A DNA stretch of 11,297 bases from JADGQM01 sp964441945 (GCA_964441945.1 CAYTWB010000102.1:1-11297); one strand, 5' to 3'; numbered from the stretch's first letter, positions 1 to 7,441 are shown. Numbers and translations: made by a program. The notes: a model not told the origin generated them from the letters alone.

Positions 1-824
1 CCCCTTTGTCTAGCGCTATCTGCACCGCTCTAGGTTATTGTTGGATGACTCCTAATCATGACAAAACCCACAAAACCAATCACGATCTTCTTTGTCACCT
101 GACACTCCTTGAAGAATCTCGACTCGTTGTGATGCGCTTCAGGCCCTTGCCCGGCTCACCTGCCTGAATCCATCGAAACATAGCGTGATCCAGCGGGCGA
201 TTCAACATTCTTACTGCGCCAATCCCGTTGATCAGGCATCAGCTGCCGTCCAAGATTCAGCGAAAGCCTTGCACATTGTCCCGAGTCAAATCAGGTCCCG
301 ATCCGGATATCGTCCAACACCGTTCCCGCCATGCTCCTGTCCGTCGTCGAAAAATATTGGAAGGGATACAGGGAACAGGAAAAAGCGAAATTCCTCCAGA
401 TCGAACTGAGTCGGAACGTTACATCAAGGCTCAATCAATCCATGCATTGTGGAACTATTTGATACCCGTCGCACGATAGGCGTATTTGCCGGGCGAGTCA
501 AGATGAGGAACAGCATTACTTGGCATCTCGATCAATCCCTGGACCATGGGACCTGATTATGCAGTAAATCCGGTTCGGCTTCAGACAAGACAGGAATCAT
601 TCGTGATACTGGCGCTGAGACAAGGCCGAGTTGGCGGCACATAGATTGCTTTACAGCCGAATTGCGCCAATGAGTCTCTTTGAGAAGCACAGCATGTCCG
701 GATTATCCGACAATGCCATTCCCAGCTCTGGTGACGGCGGCAGAACCAGAGATGACCCTGGACCTGAAAACCCGACAACCAGATGTGTGCATTCTGTGAT
801 TCATCCCGAACCAAAGGGCATTGA
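1..824. other. Upstream region without a convincing gene
   Basis: No reading frame here has both a plausible start signal and protein-like sequence of normal gene length. Frames on both strands are short and rich in Arg, Ser, Pro and Cys, as expected of chance ORFs. One stretch, 331-462, reads as a plausible 43-residue amphipathic peptide rich in Lys, Glu and Gln. It has no Shine-Dalgarno sequence and could be the end of a decayed gene. The only regulatory signal I can support is a -24/-12 promoter match at 635-650. No tRNA, rRNA or CRISPR pattern is visible. Confidence 0.55.
635..650 (+). promoter_or_regulatory. Candidate sigma-54 (-24/-12) promoter for the hybrid kinase
   Basis: The sequence CGGCACATAGATTGCT matches the sigma-54 consensus TGGYAYR-N4-TTGCW at every specified position except the first (C for T). 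The invariant GG (636-637) and GC (648-649) are exactly ten bases apart. Transcription would start near 661, giving a leader of about 164 nt before the kinase ATG at 825. A TGAGACA heptamer at 616-622 lies just upstream, and the same heptamer recurs upstream of the rubrerythrin promoter candidate. This rests on consensus matching by eye. Confidence 0.45.
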
Positions 825-3800
825 ATGATTCTCAGTCTGGTCCAAAACATCTCCATATTGATTGCCCTTTCTGCGGTGCATCAGATGATTGTGCGCCAGT
901 GCGATAAGGATACCTTCAAGTATCAGGTCCTGTCCGGTCTGCTGTTCGGTGGCATTGGAGCTACGAGTATGGTGCTGCCCCTGAATTTTGCGCCCGGGAT
1001 CTTTCTTGACGGCCGTTCCATCATTCTTGGGGTTTCCGGCTTGTTTGGCGGTCCCATTGTCGCCTCGATTGCCGCTGCAATTTGTGCTGCATACCGACTC
1101 CTTCTAGGTGGTCCCGGAGCCCTCACCGGAATCGGGATCACACTGGAGTCTGCCGGTTTGGGCGTTGCCTTCTACTATCTTCGGCAGCGAAACGAGCGTC
1201 TGATGGGAATCATTCCCCTGATAGGGTTTGCATTCTTGATCCATGCCGTCATGCTGGCCCTGGTATTGGCTTTGCCGGACGGTACCGGGCATGAAGTGCT
1301 TCGACAGGCAGGCTTGCCGCTTCTCGTTGTGTACCCCCTGGCAACGGTGCTGCTCTCCTGGACTTTCATCGATAATGAAGAACGACTCAAGCGAGACGAA
1401 GCTCTCAGACGGAGTGAAGAGAAATATCGGAACCTCGTGGAGAATGTCACGGGGATTATCTGGGAAACGGATACTTCGGCACGTTTCACCTACGTGAGCA
1501 ATCAGGCACAGACGATCTTGGGATACGCCCCCTCGGAGATGCTCGGGAAAACAGTATTCGATTTCATGGCCCCTGACTCGTCGGAGAACAACATGAGGCG
1601 GTTCACCACAGCCTATGAAGACCCTGGTGAGTTCCTCGGTTCTAAGAACTCTCTTGTCCACCGGGACGGGCGTATTGTCATGGTTGAAACGTGCGCAACG
1701 CCAGTCTTCAGCTCAGAAGGGCTTTTGAGCGGCTTTCATGGGATTGATATCGACATCACCGAACGCAGGCAAACCGAGGATGCTCTTTGGGAAAGCGAGC
1801 GGAGGTTCAGGGCGATCAGCGATTCAGCTCAAGATGCGATCATCATGCTCGACAATCAAGGGCTAGTCACCTTTTGGAACGCTGCTGCCGAGAGAATATT
1901 CGGCTACGGTGCTGCTGAAGTATTGGGACAGAATGTCCATTCCCTGCTTGCTCCGAGCCGATATCTCGACAAACACCTTGCCGCCTTTGAGGCATTCAAG
2001 GAGACCGGTTGGGGGCAATCAGCGGGTAAAACCCTGGAGCTGTATGCCCTGCGCAAGAACAGAGAAGAGTTCCCAATCGAGCTCTCCCTCTCCAGTTTTC
2101 AAATAGACGGCCACTGGCATGCAGCTGCCTTCGTGCGCGACATTACCGAACGAAAGCGAGCGGAAGATTCGCTCCTCGATAGTCAGGAGCGGCTAAACCT
2201 GGCCCTCGAGTCCTCACGGGCGTGCATTTGGGATAGGAACATCCTTGAAAACAAGGCCATCTGGGACGATTATCAACACCGGCTTTTCGGCCTGCCACCC
2301 GGCACCTACTCCGGAAACTCCAGAGATTTCTTCAGCATGATCCATCCAGATGACCGGGAACGTGTCAGAGATGAGAAGACCGTAGCCCTCAATGGATCTG
2401 CCGACTATTCCACGACCTACCGGGTGATCTGGCCGGACTCCAATGTTCATTTTCTTGCCGATCGGGGAAGAGTGTACCGTGACGACGCAGGACAACCCGT
2501 GCGCATGATCGGTGTCCGCTGGGACATTACGGAGCTCAAACAAGCCGAGGAGGCACTTAGAGAATCGCAACAGCAACTCGCCAATATCATTGACTTCTTG
2601 CCCGATGCAACCCTTGTCATTGATAACGAAGGCAAGGTGATCGCCTGGAACAAAGCCCTGGAGGAGATGACGGGTGTCAAGGCCCAGGATGTCATAGGCA
2701 AGGGAGACCATGAGTATGCCGTGCCGTTATACGGAGAACGCAGGCCAATTCTTATTGACCTTGTTCTCAATCCCGGGGAGGAAGTCGAGCCGAACTATCA
2801 TAAGATTGAAAGGAAAGGCACCGTGCTGGCGGCCGAAGCCTATGTGACCGGGACGATGGGCGGTGAAATGTACCTGTTGGGGAAGGCAAGTGTTCTACGC
2901 GACTCCAAAGGGTGTGTTGTCGGAGCCATTGAGTCGATGCGGGACATTACCGAACGGAGGCGTGTGGAGGAAGCGCTCGCAATGACAGAGGAAAGATATC
3001 GAAGCATATTCGAGAATGCAGTAGAGGGCATATACCAGACAACTGTCGAAGGACGTTGCATCAACGCCAATCCGGCCCTTGCCGAAATCCTGGGATATGA
3101 CTCGCCGGAAGAGCTGATGAACACGATCTCGGACCTGGCATCACAACTCTATGTCAACCCCGAACGCCGCACCGAGCTTCTGCAGCGGATCGAAGAATAT
3201 GGTTCGGTTAGAGAATTTGAGACTCAGTTTTATCGGAAGGACGAGAGCATTGCCTGGGTAGCCCTCAACATGCATGCTGTTCGTGACAAGAATGGAAAGG
3301 TAGCCTATCTGGAAGGTACGGTTCAAGACATCACAGACAGCAAAATCCTCGAAGCCCAACTGAATCAGGCCCAGAAGCTGGAAGCCATAGGGACGCTCGC
3401 CGGGGGAATTGCTCATGACTTCAATAACATCCTTTCTCCAATCATTGGCTACTCGGAGCTCTCGCTGAATTCAGTCCCCGAGAACAGTCGGCTTCACCAC
3501 AATCTCGAACAGATTCTTCTCTCCGGGAAACGCGCGAAGGACCTTGTCAAGCAGATCCTGACCTTTAGCCGGAAGACCGAACAGGAACAGAAGCCGGTGC
3601 AAGTCGCCCTCCTTGTCAAGGAGACGCTTAAATTGCTCAGATCGTCGCTGCCATCCACGATCGAGATTCGCCAGGCCCTTGATGAGGATGCCTTACAGAG
3701 CACCGTTATGGCCGATCCCACCCAGATCCACCGGGTGCTGATGAATCTCATCACGAATGCGGCCCACGCCATGCGCGAGAAAGGCGGTGTGCTTTCTATC

Positions 3801-4526
3801 GCTCTCAGGAATGAAAATATCGACTCAAGCGCCAGGACCGAAATTGCGGACCTTGAGCCCGGAGCCTATCTGAGACTTTCGATTTCCGATACAGGACACG
3901 GCATGGACGAGACGGTGAGGCGGCGCATCTTCGATCCATACTTTACTACCAAAGGACCCTCCGAGGGGACCGGTCTCGGTCTGGCCGTAGTCTATGGGAT
4001 CGTCAAGAAGTTGTCCGGAGGGATTACTCTGTCCAGCAAGACCGCGGAGGGCACCACCTTCAATGTCTATTTACCGAGGACTAGAACGATTCAGCCCCCT
4101 GTGGTCGCCGGGTCCGCATCAATGCCCACGGGAAAGGGTCTCGTTCTGCTGGTTGACGACGAAAAGATGATAGTCGACATGCTCAAGGACATGCTGGAAA
4201 GCCTGGGCTATGAGGTTGTCGCAAGATATAGCAGCTCGGATGCGCTCCAGGCATTTGAAACACATGCCGAGAGTTTTGACCTGGTCATCACCGATATGAC
4301 GATGCCTCACATGACAGGGCTTGACCTGGCGCGAGCAATTCTCGCCGTCCGAGCCGACATTCCTATAATCCTCTGCACCGGATTCAGTGAAGCCATCGAT
4401 GAGGACAGAATAAAACTTTATGGAATTCAGGGACTGCTGATGAAACCCATAGCTTTGCACGACCTGTCCATCACTGCGAGCAAAGTTCTGGCTCGGAACA
4501 ATCTCCAAATCAATAAAGCTCAATAG
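825..4526 (+). CDS. Hybrid sensor histidine kinase: LytS-type membrane domain, five PAS, HisKA, HATPase, receiver
   Basis: This 1233-residue membrane sensor should autophosphorylate on His and pass the phosphate to its own C-terminal receiver. Residues 1-181 hold about six hydrophobic segments resembling the 5TM-5TMR_LYT (LytS/YhcK) domain, including the D62-G-R64 motif and the Gly-rich GLFGG stretch. Five PAS units follow at about 197-313, 322-440, 453-568, 579-708 and 720-838, four of them ending in DITE and the last in DITD. The H box has H864 in AGGIAHDFNN. The N box is near N974-N978, the G1 box is DTGHG at 1022-1026 and the G2 box is GTGLG at 1048-1052. The receiver (about 1106-1230) has D1111, D1112, phospho-acceptor D1157, T1185 and K1207, so all key residues are intact. 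The ATG at 825 directly follows an in-frame TGA and has AAGGG six bases upstream. The family call is firm; the stimulus is unknown. Confidence 0.95.
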   Translation: MILSLVQNISILIALSAVHQMIVRQCDKDTFKYQVLSGLLFGGIGATSMVLPLNFAPGIFLDGRSIILGVSGLFGGPIVASIAAAICAAYRLLLGGPGALTGIGITLESAGLGVAFYYLRQRNERLMGIIPLIGFAFLIHAVMLALVLALPDGTGHEVLRQAGLPLLVVYPLATVLLSWTFIDNEERLKRDEALRRSEEKYRNLVENVTGIIWETDTSARFTYVSNQAQTILGYAPSEMLGKTVFDFMAPDSSENNMRRFTTAYEDPGEFLGSKNSLVHRDGRIVMVETCATPVFSSEGLLSGFHGIDIDITERRQTEDALWESERRFRAISDSAQDAIIMLDNQGLVTFWNAAAERIFGYGAAEVLGQNVHSLLAPSRYLDKHLAAFEAFKETGWGQSAGKTLELYALRKNREEFPIELSLSSFQIDGHWHAAAFVRDITERKRAEDSLLDSQERLNLALESSRACIWDRNILENKAIWDDYQHRLFGLPPGTYSGNSRDFFSMIHPDDRERVRDEKTVALNGSADYSTTYRVIWPDSNVHFLADRGRVYRDDAGQPVRMIGVRWDITELKQAEEALRESQQQLANIIDFLPDATLVIDNEGKVIAWNKALEEMTGVKAQDVIGKGDHEYAVPLYGERRPILIDLVLNPGEEVEPNYHKIERKGTVLAAEAYVTGTMGGEMYLLGKASVLRDSKGCVVGAIESMRDITERRRVEEALAMTEERYRSIFENAVEGIYQTTVEGRCINANPALAEILGYDSPEELMNTISDLASQLYVNPERRTELLQRIEEYGSVREFETQFYRKDESIAWVALNMHAVRDKNGKVAYLEGTVQDITDSKILEAQLNQAQKLEAIGTLAGGIAHDFNNILSPIIGYSELSLNSVPENSRLHHNLEQILLSGKRAKDLVKQILTFSRKTEQEQKPVQVALLVKETLKLLRSSLPSTIEIRQALDEDALQSTVMADPTQIHRVLMNLITNAAHAMREKGGVLSIALRNENIDSSARTEIADLEPGAYLRLSISDTGHGMDETVRRRIFDPYFTTKGPSEGTGLGLAVVYGIVKKLSGGITLSSKTAEGTTFNVYLPRTRTIQPPVVAGSASMPTGKGLVLLVDDEKMIVDMLKDMLESLGYEVVARYSSSDALQAFETHAESFDLVITDMTMPHMTGLDLARAILAVRADIPIILCTGFSEAIDEDRIKLYGIQGLLMKPIALHDLSITASKVLARNNLQINKAQ

Positions 4527-4558
4527 CATTCCGGCAACAATCTTTGGCTCAACACGGT

Positions 4559-4689
4559 TTAGTGGGGGACATGAGTTCTTCGCCCATCCTGTAAAGATTT
4601 ACGCGGAGACGTAGAGGCGCGGAGATTCAAGAAAAAGCTCTGCGTCCTCCGCGTCTCCGCGTGAGGACCTTTAACGGAAATCCCACTAA
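4559..4689. repeat. Nested inverted repeat (MITE-like or terminator-like) between kinase and activator
   Basis: TTAGTGGG at 4559-4566 is matched by its perfect inverse CCCACTAA at 4682-4689. Inside lies a second, larger inverted pair: the 4601-4624 arm (ACGCGGAGACG start) pairs with 4637-4662 (CGTCTCCGCGT end), with the outermost 11 bp perfect and an A-rich loop around 4625-4636. Short AAAG/CTTT blocks flank the inner palindrome. The CTCCGCGTCTCCGCGT motif is of a type dispersed in intergenic regions of many bacteria. No clear target-site duplication flanks the outer ends. The inner hairpin could also terminate kinase transcription, although no long T run follows. Confidence 0.6.
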
Positions 4690-4909
4690 TACGCGATGAC
4701 CCCAATCGGCGCAACAAGTCATCTCGATCCATGGCGAGAGGTCGTCGGGTCCCTCACTGCATGATCCCGCCAGCCTTGCGGAATCAAGAAGAAGGTCATC
4801 CTGAAAGGGCTTCAATCCCGGCCTATCAGAAGGGTAATCCGATGATGGTGTACCGTAAATCGGAGAATTGCATTGAGGAAAAGGCGAATATTGGATAAGG
4901 ATAGGGTCG
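4690..4909. other. Leader region upstream of the sigma-54 activator
   Basis: No ORF with a start signal is seen here. I looked for a -24/-12 element with GG and GC ten bases apart and found none that fits. No convincing -35/-10 pair stands out either, so the activator's promoter is unidentified. A TAAGGA Shine-Dalgarno sequence just before 4910 marks the end of the leader. Confidence 0.4.
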
Positions 4910-6316
4910 ATGGGAATGAGTGCTTTTCGGCGTCCTTCAACATACGAGTCTGCCTTCCTCCCTGATCGAGGCGCAAGGATGAATGATCTGGATCTGGAAA
5001 CCCTGCTGGCTGACAAAAAGAATCTCGAACAAATCCTCGATAACCTGATGGAGGGGATCATCGCTCACGACAAGAGCCGGCGCATCCTCTTTTTCAATCG
5101 GGCGGCGGAAATGATCACCGGGTTCAGGAAAGAGGACGTCATCGGGAAGGACTGTCATCAGGCCTTGGGCGGGCCTTTTTGCGGCAATCACTGTTCGTTT
5201 TGTGGCGAGGTACCCCAGACTCTGACCCATACGAGTTACTCCCTGAATATCCTCACCCGGAGCGGTGATCCCCGTCGGCTCGAGATGTCCGTCACAGGAA
5301 TGACTGATGAGAAAGGATGCTTCGTCGGCGTGCTCGCCGCCTTCCGGGACATGACCGATCTCCTCGGCCTGAAAACCCGTTTGGGGGAGTTGACCAGCTT
5401 TGCCGGCATAATCGGCCGAGATCGGAAGATGCTCGATATTTTCGAACAAATCCGGGATTTGGCAACCAACGATTTTCCGGTGCACATCAGCGGCGAAACG
5501 GGAACAGGCAAGGAACTGGTCGCAGCCGCCATTCACCATGAGAGTTACCGGAGCGGGGGTCCATTTGTTCCGGTTAATTGTGGAGCTCTCCCCGAAGGAC
5601 TGCTCGAAAGCGAGCTTTTCGGCCATGTCAAGGGGGCGTTCTCCGGGGCGATCCGGGACAAGAAGGGGCGTTTTGAGCTGGCTCATGGCGGCACGATCTT
5701 CCTCGATGAGGTGTCGGAGCTGCCCAAACCCATGCAGGTCAAGCTGCTGAGGGTGCTGCAGGAAGGGACTTTTGAGCGGGTTGGCGGCGAGAAGACCATT
5801 ACGGTCAGTGTGCGGGTCATCAGCGCCTCCAACCGCGATCTCAAGCGCGAAATGGAAAAACAGGCTTTCCGGGAGGACCTCTACTATCGCCTGAATGTAG
5901 TTCCCATCCATTTGCCCCCGCTTCGCGAGCGCAAGAACGATATTCCTCTGCTCGCGGGCCATTTCCTGAAGGAGGCCTCGGTGAGGGGCCAGAAATCGAA
6001 AGGACTCTCCAGGGAAGCCCTGGCGCTTATGATGAACTACGCGTGGCCCGGCAATGTCAGAGAGTTGCGCAATGCCATTCACTTCTCCCTGGTTACCTCG
6101 AAAGGAGGAGTGATCCATCCGGAGAATCTGCCCATCGAATTTCGCCAGGGCGCTTTGACCAGCCCTAAACCGGGCCCGTCCAGGAAGCTTGATGAAGCTG
6201 CCGTAATCCACGCATTGAAACAATCCGGCGGCAACAAATCCAGCGCAGCCAGACTTCTGGGAGTCGGCCGAGCAACCCTCTACCGTTTTCTTGCTGACAT
6301 GCCTCGTGTTTCATAA
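4910..6316 (+). CDS. Sigma-54-dependent transcriptional activator, PAS - AAA+ - Fis-type HTH
   Basis: This 468-residue NtrC-family enhancer-binding protein uses ATP hydrolysis to open sigma-54 promoters. A PAS domain (about residues 35-150) takes the place of a receiver and carries cysteines C82, C91, C95 and C98, the last three spaced C-x3-C-x2-C. The AAA+ domain (about 165-400) has Walker A GETGTGKE at 195-202, the sigma-54-contacting loop as GAFSGA at 242-247 (Ser instead of the usual Thr), and Walker B IFLDE ending D266-E267. It ends with the WPGNVREL motif. A Fis-type HTH occupies about 427-464. The ATG at 4910 has TAAGGA eight bases upstream. ATG 4979 (M24), preceded by GAGG, sits just before the PAS linker and is a credible alternative start. 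With no receiver domain it should sense its signal directly, possibly redox or metal through the cysteines. Likely targets, by position and promoter class, are the downstream rubrerythrin genes. Confidence 0.95.
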   Translation: MGMSAFRRPSTYESAFLPDRGARMNDLDLETLLADKKNLEQILDNLMEGIIAHDKSRRILFFNRAAEMITGFRKEDVIGKDCHQALGGPFCGNHCSFCGEVPQTLTHTSYSLNILTRSGDPRRLEMSVTGMTDEKGCFVGVLAAFRDMTDLLGLKTRLGELTSFAGIIGRDRKMLDIFEQIRDLATNDFPVHISGETGTGKELVAAAIHHESYRSGGPFVPVNCGALPEGLLESELFGHVKGAFSGAIRDKKGRFELAHGGTIFLDEVSELPKPMQVKLLRVLQEGTFERVGGEKTITVSVRVISASNRDLKREMEKQAFREDLYYRLNVVPIHLPPLRERKNDIPLLAGHFLKEASVRGQKSKGLSREALALMMNYAWPGNVRELRNAIHFSLVTSKGGVIHPENLPIEFRQGALTSPKPGPSRKLDEAAVIHALKQSGGNKSSAARLLGVGRATLYRFLADMPRVS

Positions 6317-6325
6317 TACAATAGT

Positions 6326-6365
6326 GTCTCGGGATCATACCTGAGACATCCAGGACCCGTTTTTT
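6326..6365 (+). terminator. Terminator-like hairpin after the activator gene
   Basis: GTCTCGGG (6326-6333) and CCTGAGAC (6340-6347) form an 8-bp stem with one G-U pair around a 6-nt loop. A run of six T residues (6360-6365) starts 12 nt later, so the spacing is longer than for a classic intrinsic terminator. The same palindrome, extended to TGTCTC/GAGACA (6325-6348), could instead be an operator or activator site. Confidence 0.45.
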
Positions 6366-6422
6366 CTCTCTCGCTTGCCGTATTTTGAAAGCAGATCCTG
6401 AGGATCATAGCTTGAATGCCGG

Positions 6423-6656
6423 TCAGTTGTGTCTCACACGGTGTTTCATGTCCATCTCGGCCATCATTCGAAGTCGCTCTTGCAGACCCCTGATTTCTGG
6501 TGCTAACTGACGGAAAACAGGATCGATCATTGTAGTCTTTGCAGAGATCACCCGGATGGTATGGACCTTGCCTCTGTACGTCGAGGAATCGTAGAATAAC
6601 AGCAACAAATCTTCCGGAGCGTGCAGGATGACAAGGCCATGCGACGACCTGCTCAT
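6423..6656 (-). CDS. Possible small minus-strand protein, unrecognised
   Basis: A 77-residue frame opens on the minus strand at ATG 6656, directly after an in-frame TGA and with AAGGG about five bases upstream. It ends at TGA 6423-6425. The translation looks protein-like, with a hydrophobic LLLLFYD stretch, a VHTIRVISAK strand-like segment and a charged C-terminal helix rich in Arg, Glu and Met. I cannot name a family. It overlaps the 5' end of the plus-strand frame at 6628 by 29 nt and covers the candidate sigma-54 promoter, so both readings are unlikely to be fully right. It could be a genuine divergent gene, a decayed remnant or chance. Confidence 0.3.
   Translation of the reverse strand: MSRSSHGLVILHAPEDLLLLFYDSSTYRGKVHTIRVISAKTTMIDPVFRQLAPEIRGLQERLRMMAEMDMKHRVRHN
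6557..6572 (+). promoter_or_regulatory. Candidate sigma-54 (-24/-12) promoter for rubrerythrin-desulfoferrodoxin
   Basis: TGGTATGGACCTTGCC fits TGGYAYR-N4-TTGCW at all specified positions except the last (C for A/T). GG (6558-6559) and GC (6570-6571) are exactly ten bases apart. The start of transcription would fall near 6583, about 45 nt before the ATG at 6628. A sigma-54 activator gene ends about 240 bp upstream, which makes the match more credible. This rests on consensus matching by eye. Confidence 0.5.
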
Positions 6657-6858
6657 TCAGACCCTTGACCTGGCGGATCGAATGATCAAAATCGCGGACA
6701 GGGGTGATCTGGCGAGAGAGGATGTCGGTTGTGGGGTCTTGTACGGCGTTCTCAGGGATTCGGCCTTCAAGATCAAGAAGTTGGCTGAAGAGGAAAGAGC
6801 GGCTCACAGGAGAGTTGATCAACACGATGAAGGACTTGATTTGAGAAGGGAGAACAAG
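6628..6858 (+). other. Small-protein module reading in frame, without a stop, into rubrerythrin
   Basis: The frame starts at ATG 6628 with GGAG at 6616-6619, eight bases upstream, and runs 77 codons with no stop into the rubrerythrin ATG at 6859. Residues 1-60 look like a compact helical small protein, with a DREDVGCG-like acidic and Cys segment (EDVGCGVLYGVLRD) and a Lys/Glu-rich end. By my count about two thirds of those 60 codons end in G or C. Only 7 of the last 17 do, and that tail has the look of former intergenic DNA, ending in the rubrerythrin Shine-Dalgarno sequence. I infer a once separate small gene whose stop codon has been lost. The products could be a 241-residue fusion, rubrerythrin alone from 6859, or both. 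No named family is recognised with confidence. Confidence 0.5.
6844..6852 (+). promoter_or_regulatory. Shine-Dalgarno sequence setting the rubrerythrin start
   Basis: AGAAGGGAG lies six bases before ATG 6859. It is the main reason to place the rubrerythrin start there instead of at 6628, even though the frame is open upstream. Confidence 0.7.
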
Positions 6859-7353
6859 ATGAGCAAAACAGAACAGAACCTGCTGGAAGCTTTTGCCGGT
6901 GAATCTCAGGCCAATCGCAAGTATCTCGCATACGCCAGGCAGGCCGAAAAGGAAGGTTACGCCCAAATCGCAAGGCTTTTCAGGGCTGCAGCCGAAGCCG
7001 AAACGGTGCACGCTCACGCGCATTTACGCACCGCAGGGAAGATCAAGAGCACTGTCGATAACCTGAAGGACGCGATTGCCGGCGAGACACACGAATTCAC
7101 GAAGATGTATCCGGAAATGATTGCTGTTGCCCGGGAAGAGGGCAACAAGGCGGGCGAACGCACCCTCAGCTACGCCAACGACGTCGAGAAGTGCCACGCA
7201 GCGCTCTACGAGAAGGCCCTCAAAGAGATGGGGAACCTGGAGCAGGTCGACTATTATGTCTGCTCGGTTTGCGGTTATACCTGTGAAAAGGGACCCCCGG
7301 AAAGATGTCCGGTCTGCACCTCGAATGCCAAAGTCTTCTACAAGGTCGAGTAG
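6859..7353 (+). CDS. rbr: Rubrerythrin
   Basis: This 164-residue cytoplasmic non-haem iron protein reduces hydrogen peroxide in anaerobes, taking electrons through a rubredoxin-like centre. The four-helix ferritin-like domain covers about residues 1-130. Its di-iron ligand motifs are visible: GES with E14, EAETVHAHAH, GETHEF with the following EM, and the late helix containing NDVEKCH. The C-terminal rubredoxin-like domain binds iron through two pairs, C-x2-C in YVCSVCGY and C-x2-C in RCPVC. The length is slightly below the classic 191-residue type and fits the shorter rubrerythrins. A strong Shine-Dalgarno sequence precedes ATG 6859, but the frame is continuous with the module from 6628, so an N-terminally extended form is possible. 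Desulfoferrodoxin follows 96 bp downstream, probably on the same transcript, giving paired peroxide and superoxide reduction. Confidence 0.93.
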   Translation: MSKTEQNLLEAFAGESQANRKYLAYARQAEKEGYAQIARLFRAAAEAETVHAHAHLRTAGKIKSTVDNLKDAIAGETHEFTKMYPEMIAVAREEGNKAGERTLSYANDVEKCHAALYEKALKEMGNLEQVDYYVCSVCGYTCEKGPPERCPVCTSNAKVFYKVE

Positions 7354-7366
7354 TAAAGGATGTCCC

Positions 7367-7389
7367 TTCCGGCAGGTTTTAAGCCGGAA
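7367..7389 (+). other. Intercistronic hairpin between rubrerythrin and desulfoferrodoxin
   Basis: TTCCGGC (7367-7373) and GCCGGAA (7383-7389) form a perfect 7-bp stem with a 9-nt loop, 14 nt after the rubrerythrin stop. No T run follows, so RNA processing, message stabilisation or partial attenuation within one transcript is more likely than full termination. Confidence 0.4.
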
Positions 7390-7433
7390 TTCAGGAATGC
7401 CCAATGAGCAGGCAACCGGCAGTAAACATTCTT

Positions 7434-7441
7434 AAGGGAGG
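7434..7441 (+). promoter_or_regulatory. Shine-Dalgarno sequence deciding the desulfoferrodoxin start
   Basis: AAGGGAGG ends eight bases before ATG 7450 but only two bases before ATG 7444. This spacing favours 7450. The resulting residue numbering also fits the family's metal ligands. Confidence 0.7.

Noticed and set aside
631..828. 65-codon plus-strand frame overlapping the kinase start by ATGA, suggesting translational coupling
   Set aside because: The translation is Arg/Pro/Ser-rich and low-complexity with no Shine-Dalgarno sequence, and it starts inside the -24/-12 promoter match; the overlap is probably chance.
5633..5650. GAFSGA instead of GAFTGA as a loss-of-function change in the activator
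   Set aside because: Serine keeps the hydroxyl group and all other AAA+ motifs are intact, so the protein is probably functional.
4937..6223. 428-codon open frame on the minus strand opposite the activator
   Set aside because: It lies entirely antisense to a gene with intact AAA+ and HTH motifs, shows no recognisable domain, and is explained by codon bias of the plus-strand gene.
825..6316. Kinase and activator as a classical two-component pair
   Set aside because: The activator has a PAS domain where a receiver would be, so there is no aspartate for the kinase to phosphorylate. Proximity alone does not make them a pair.
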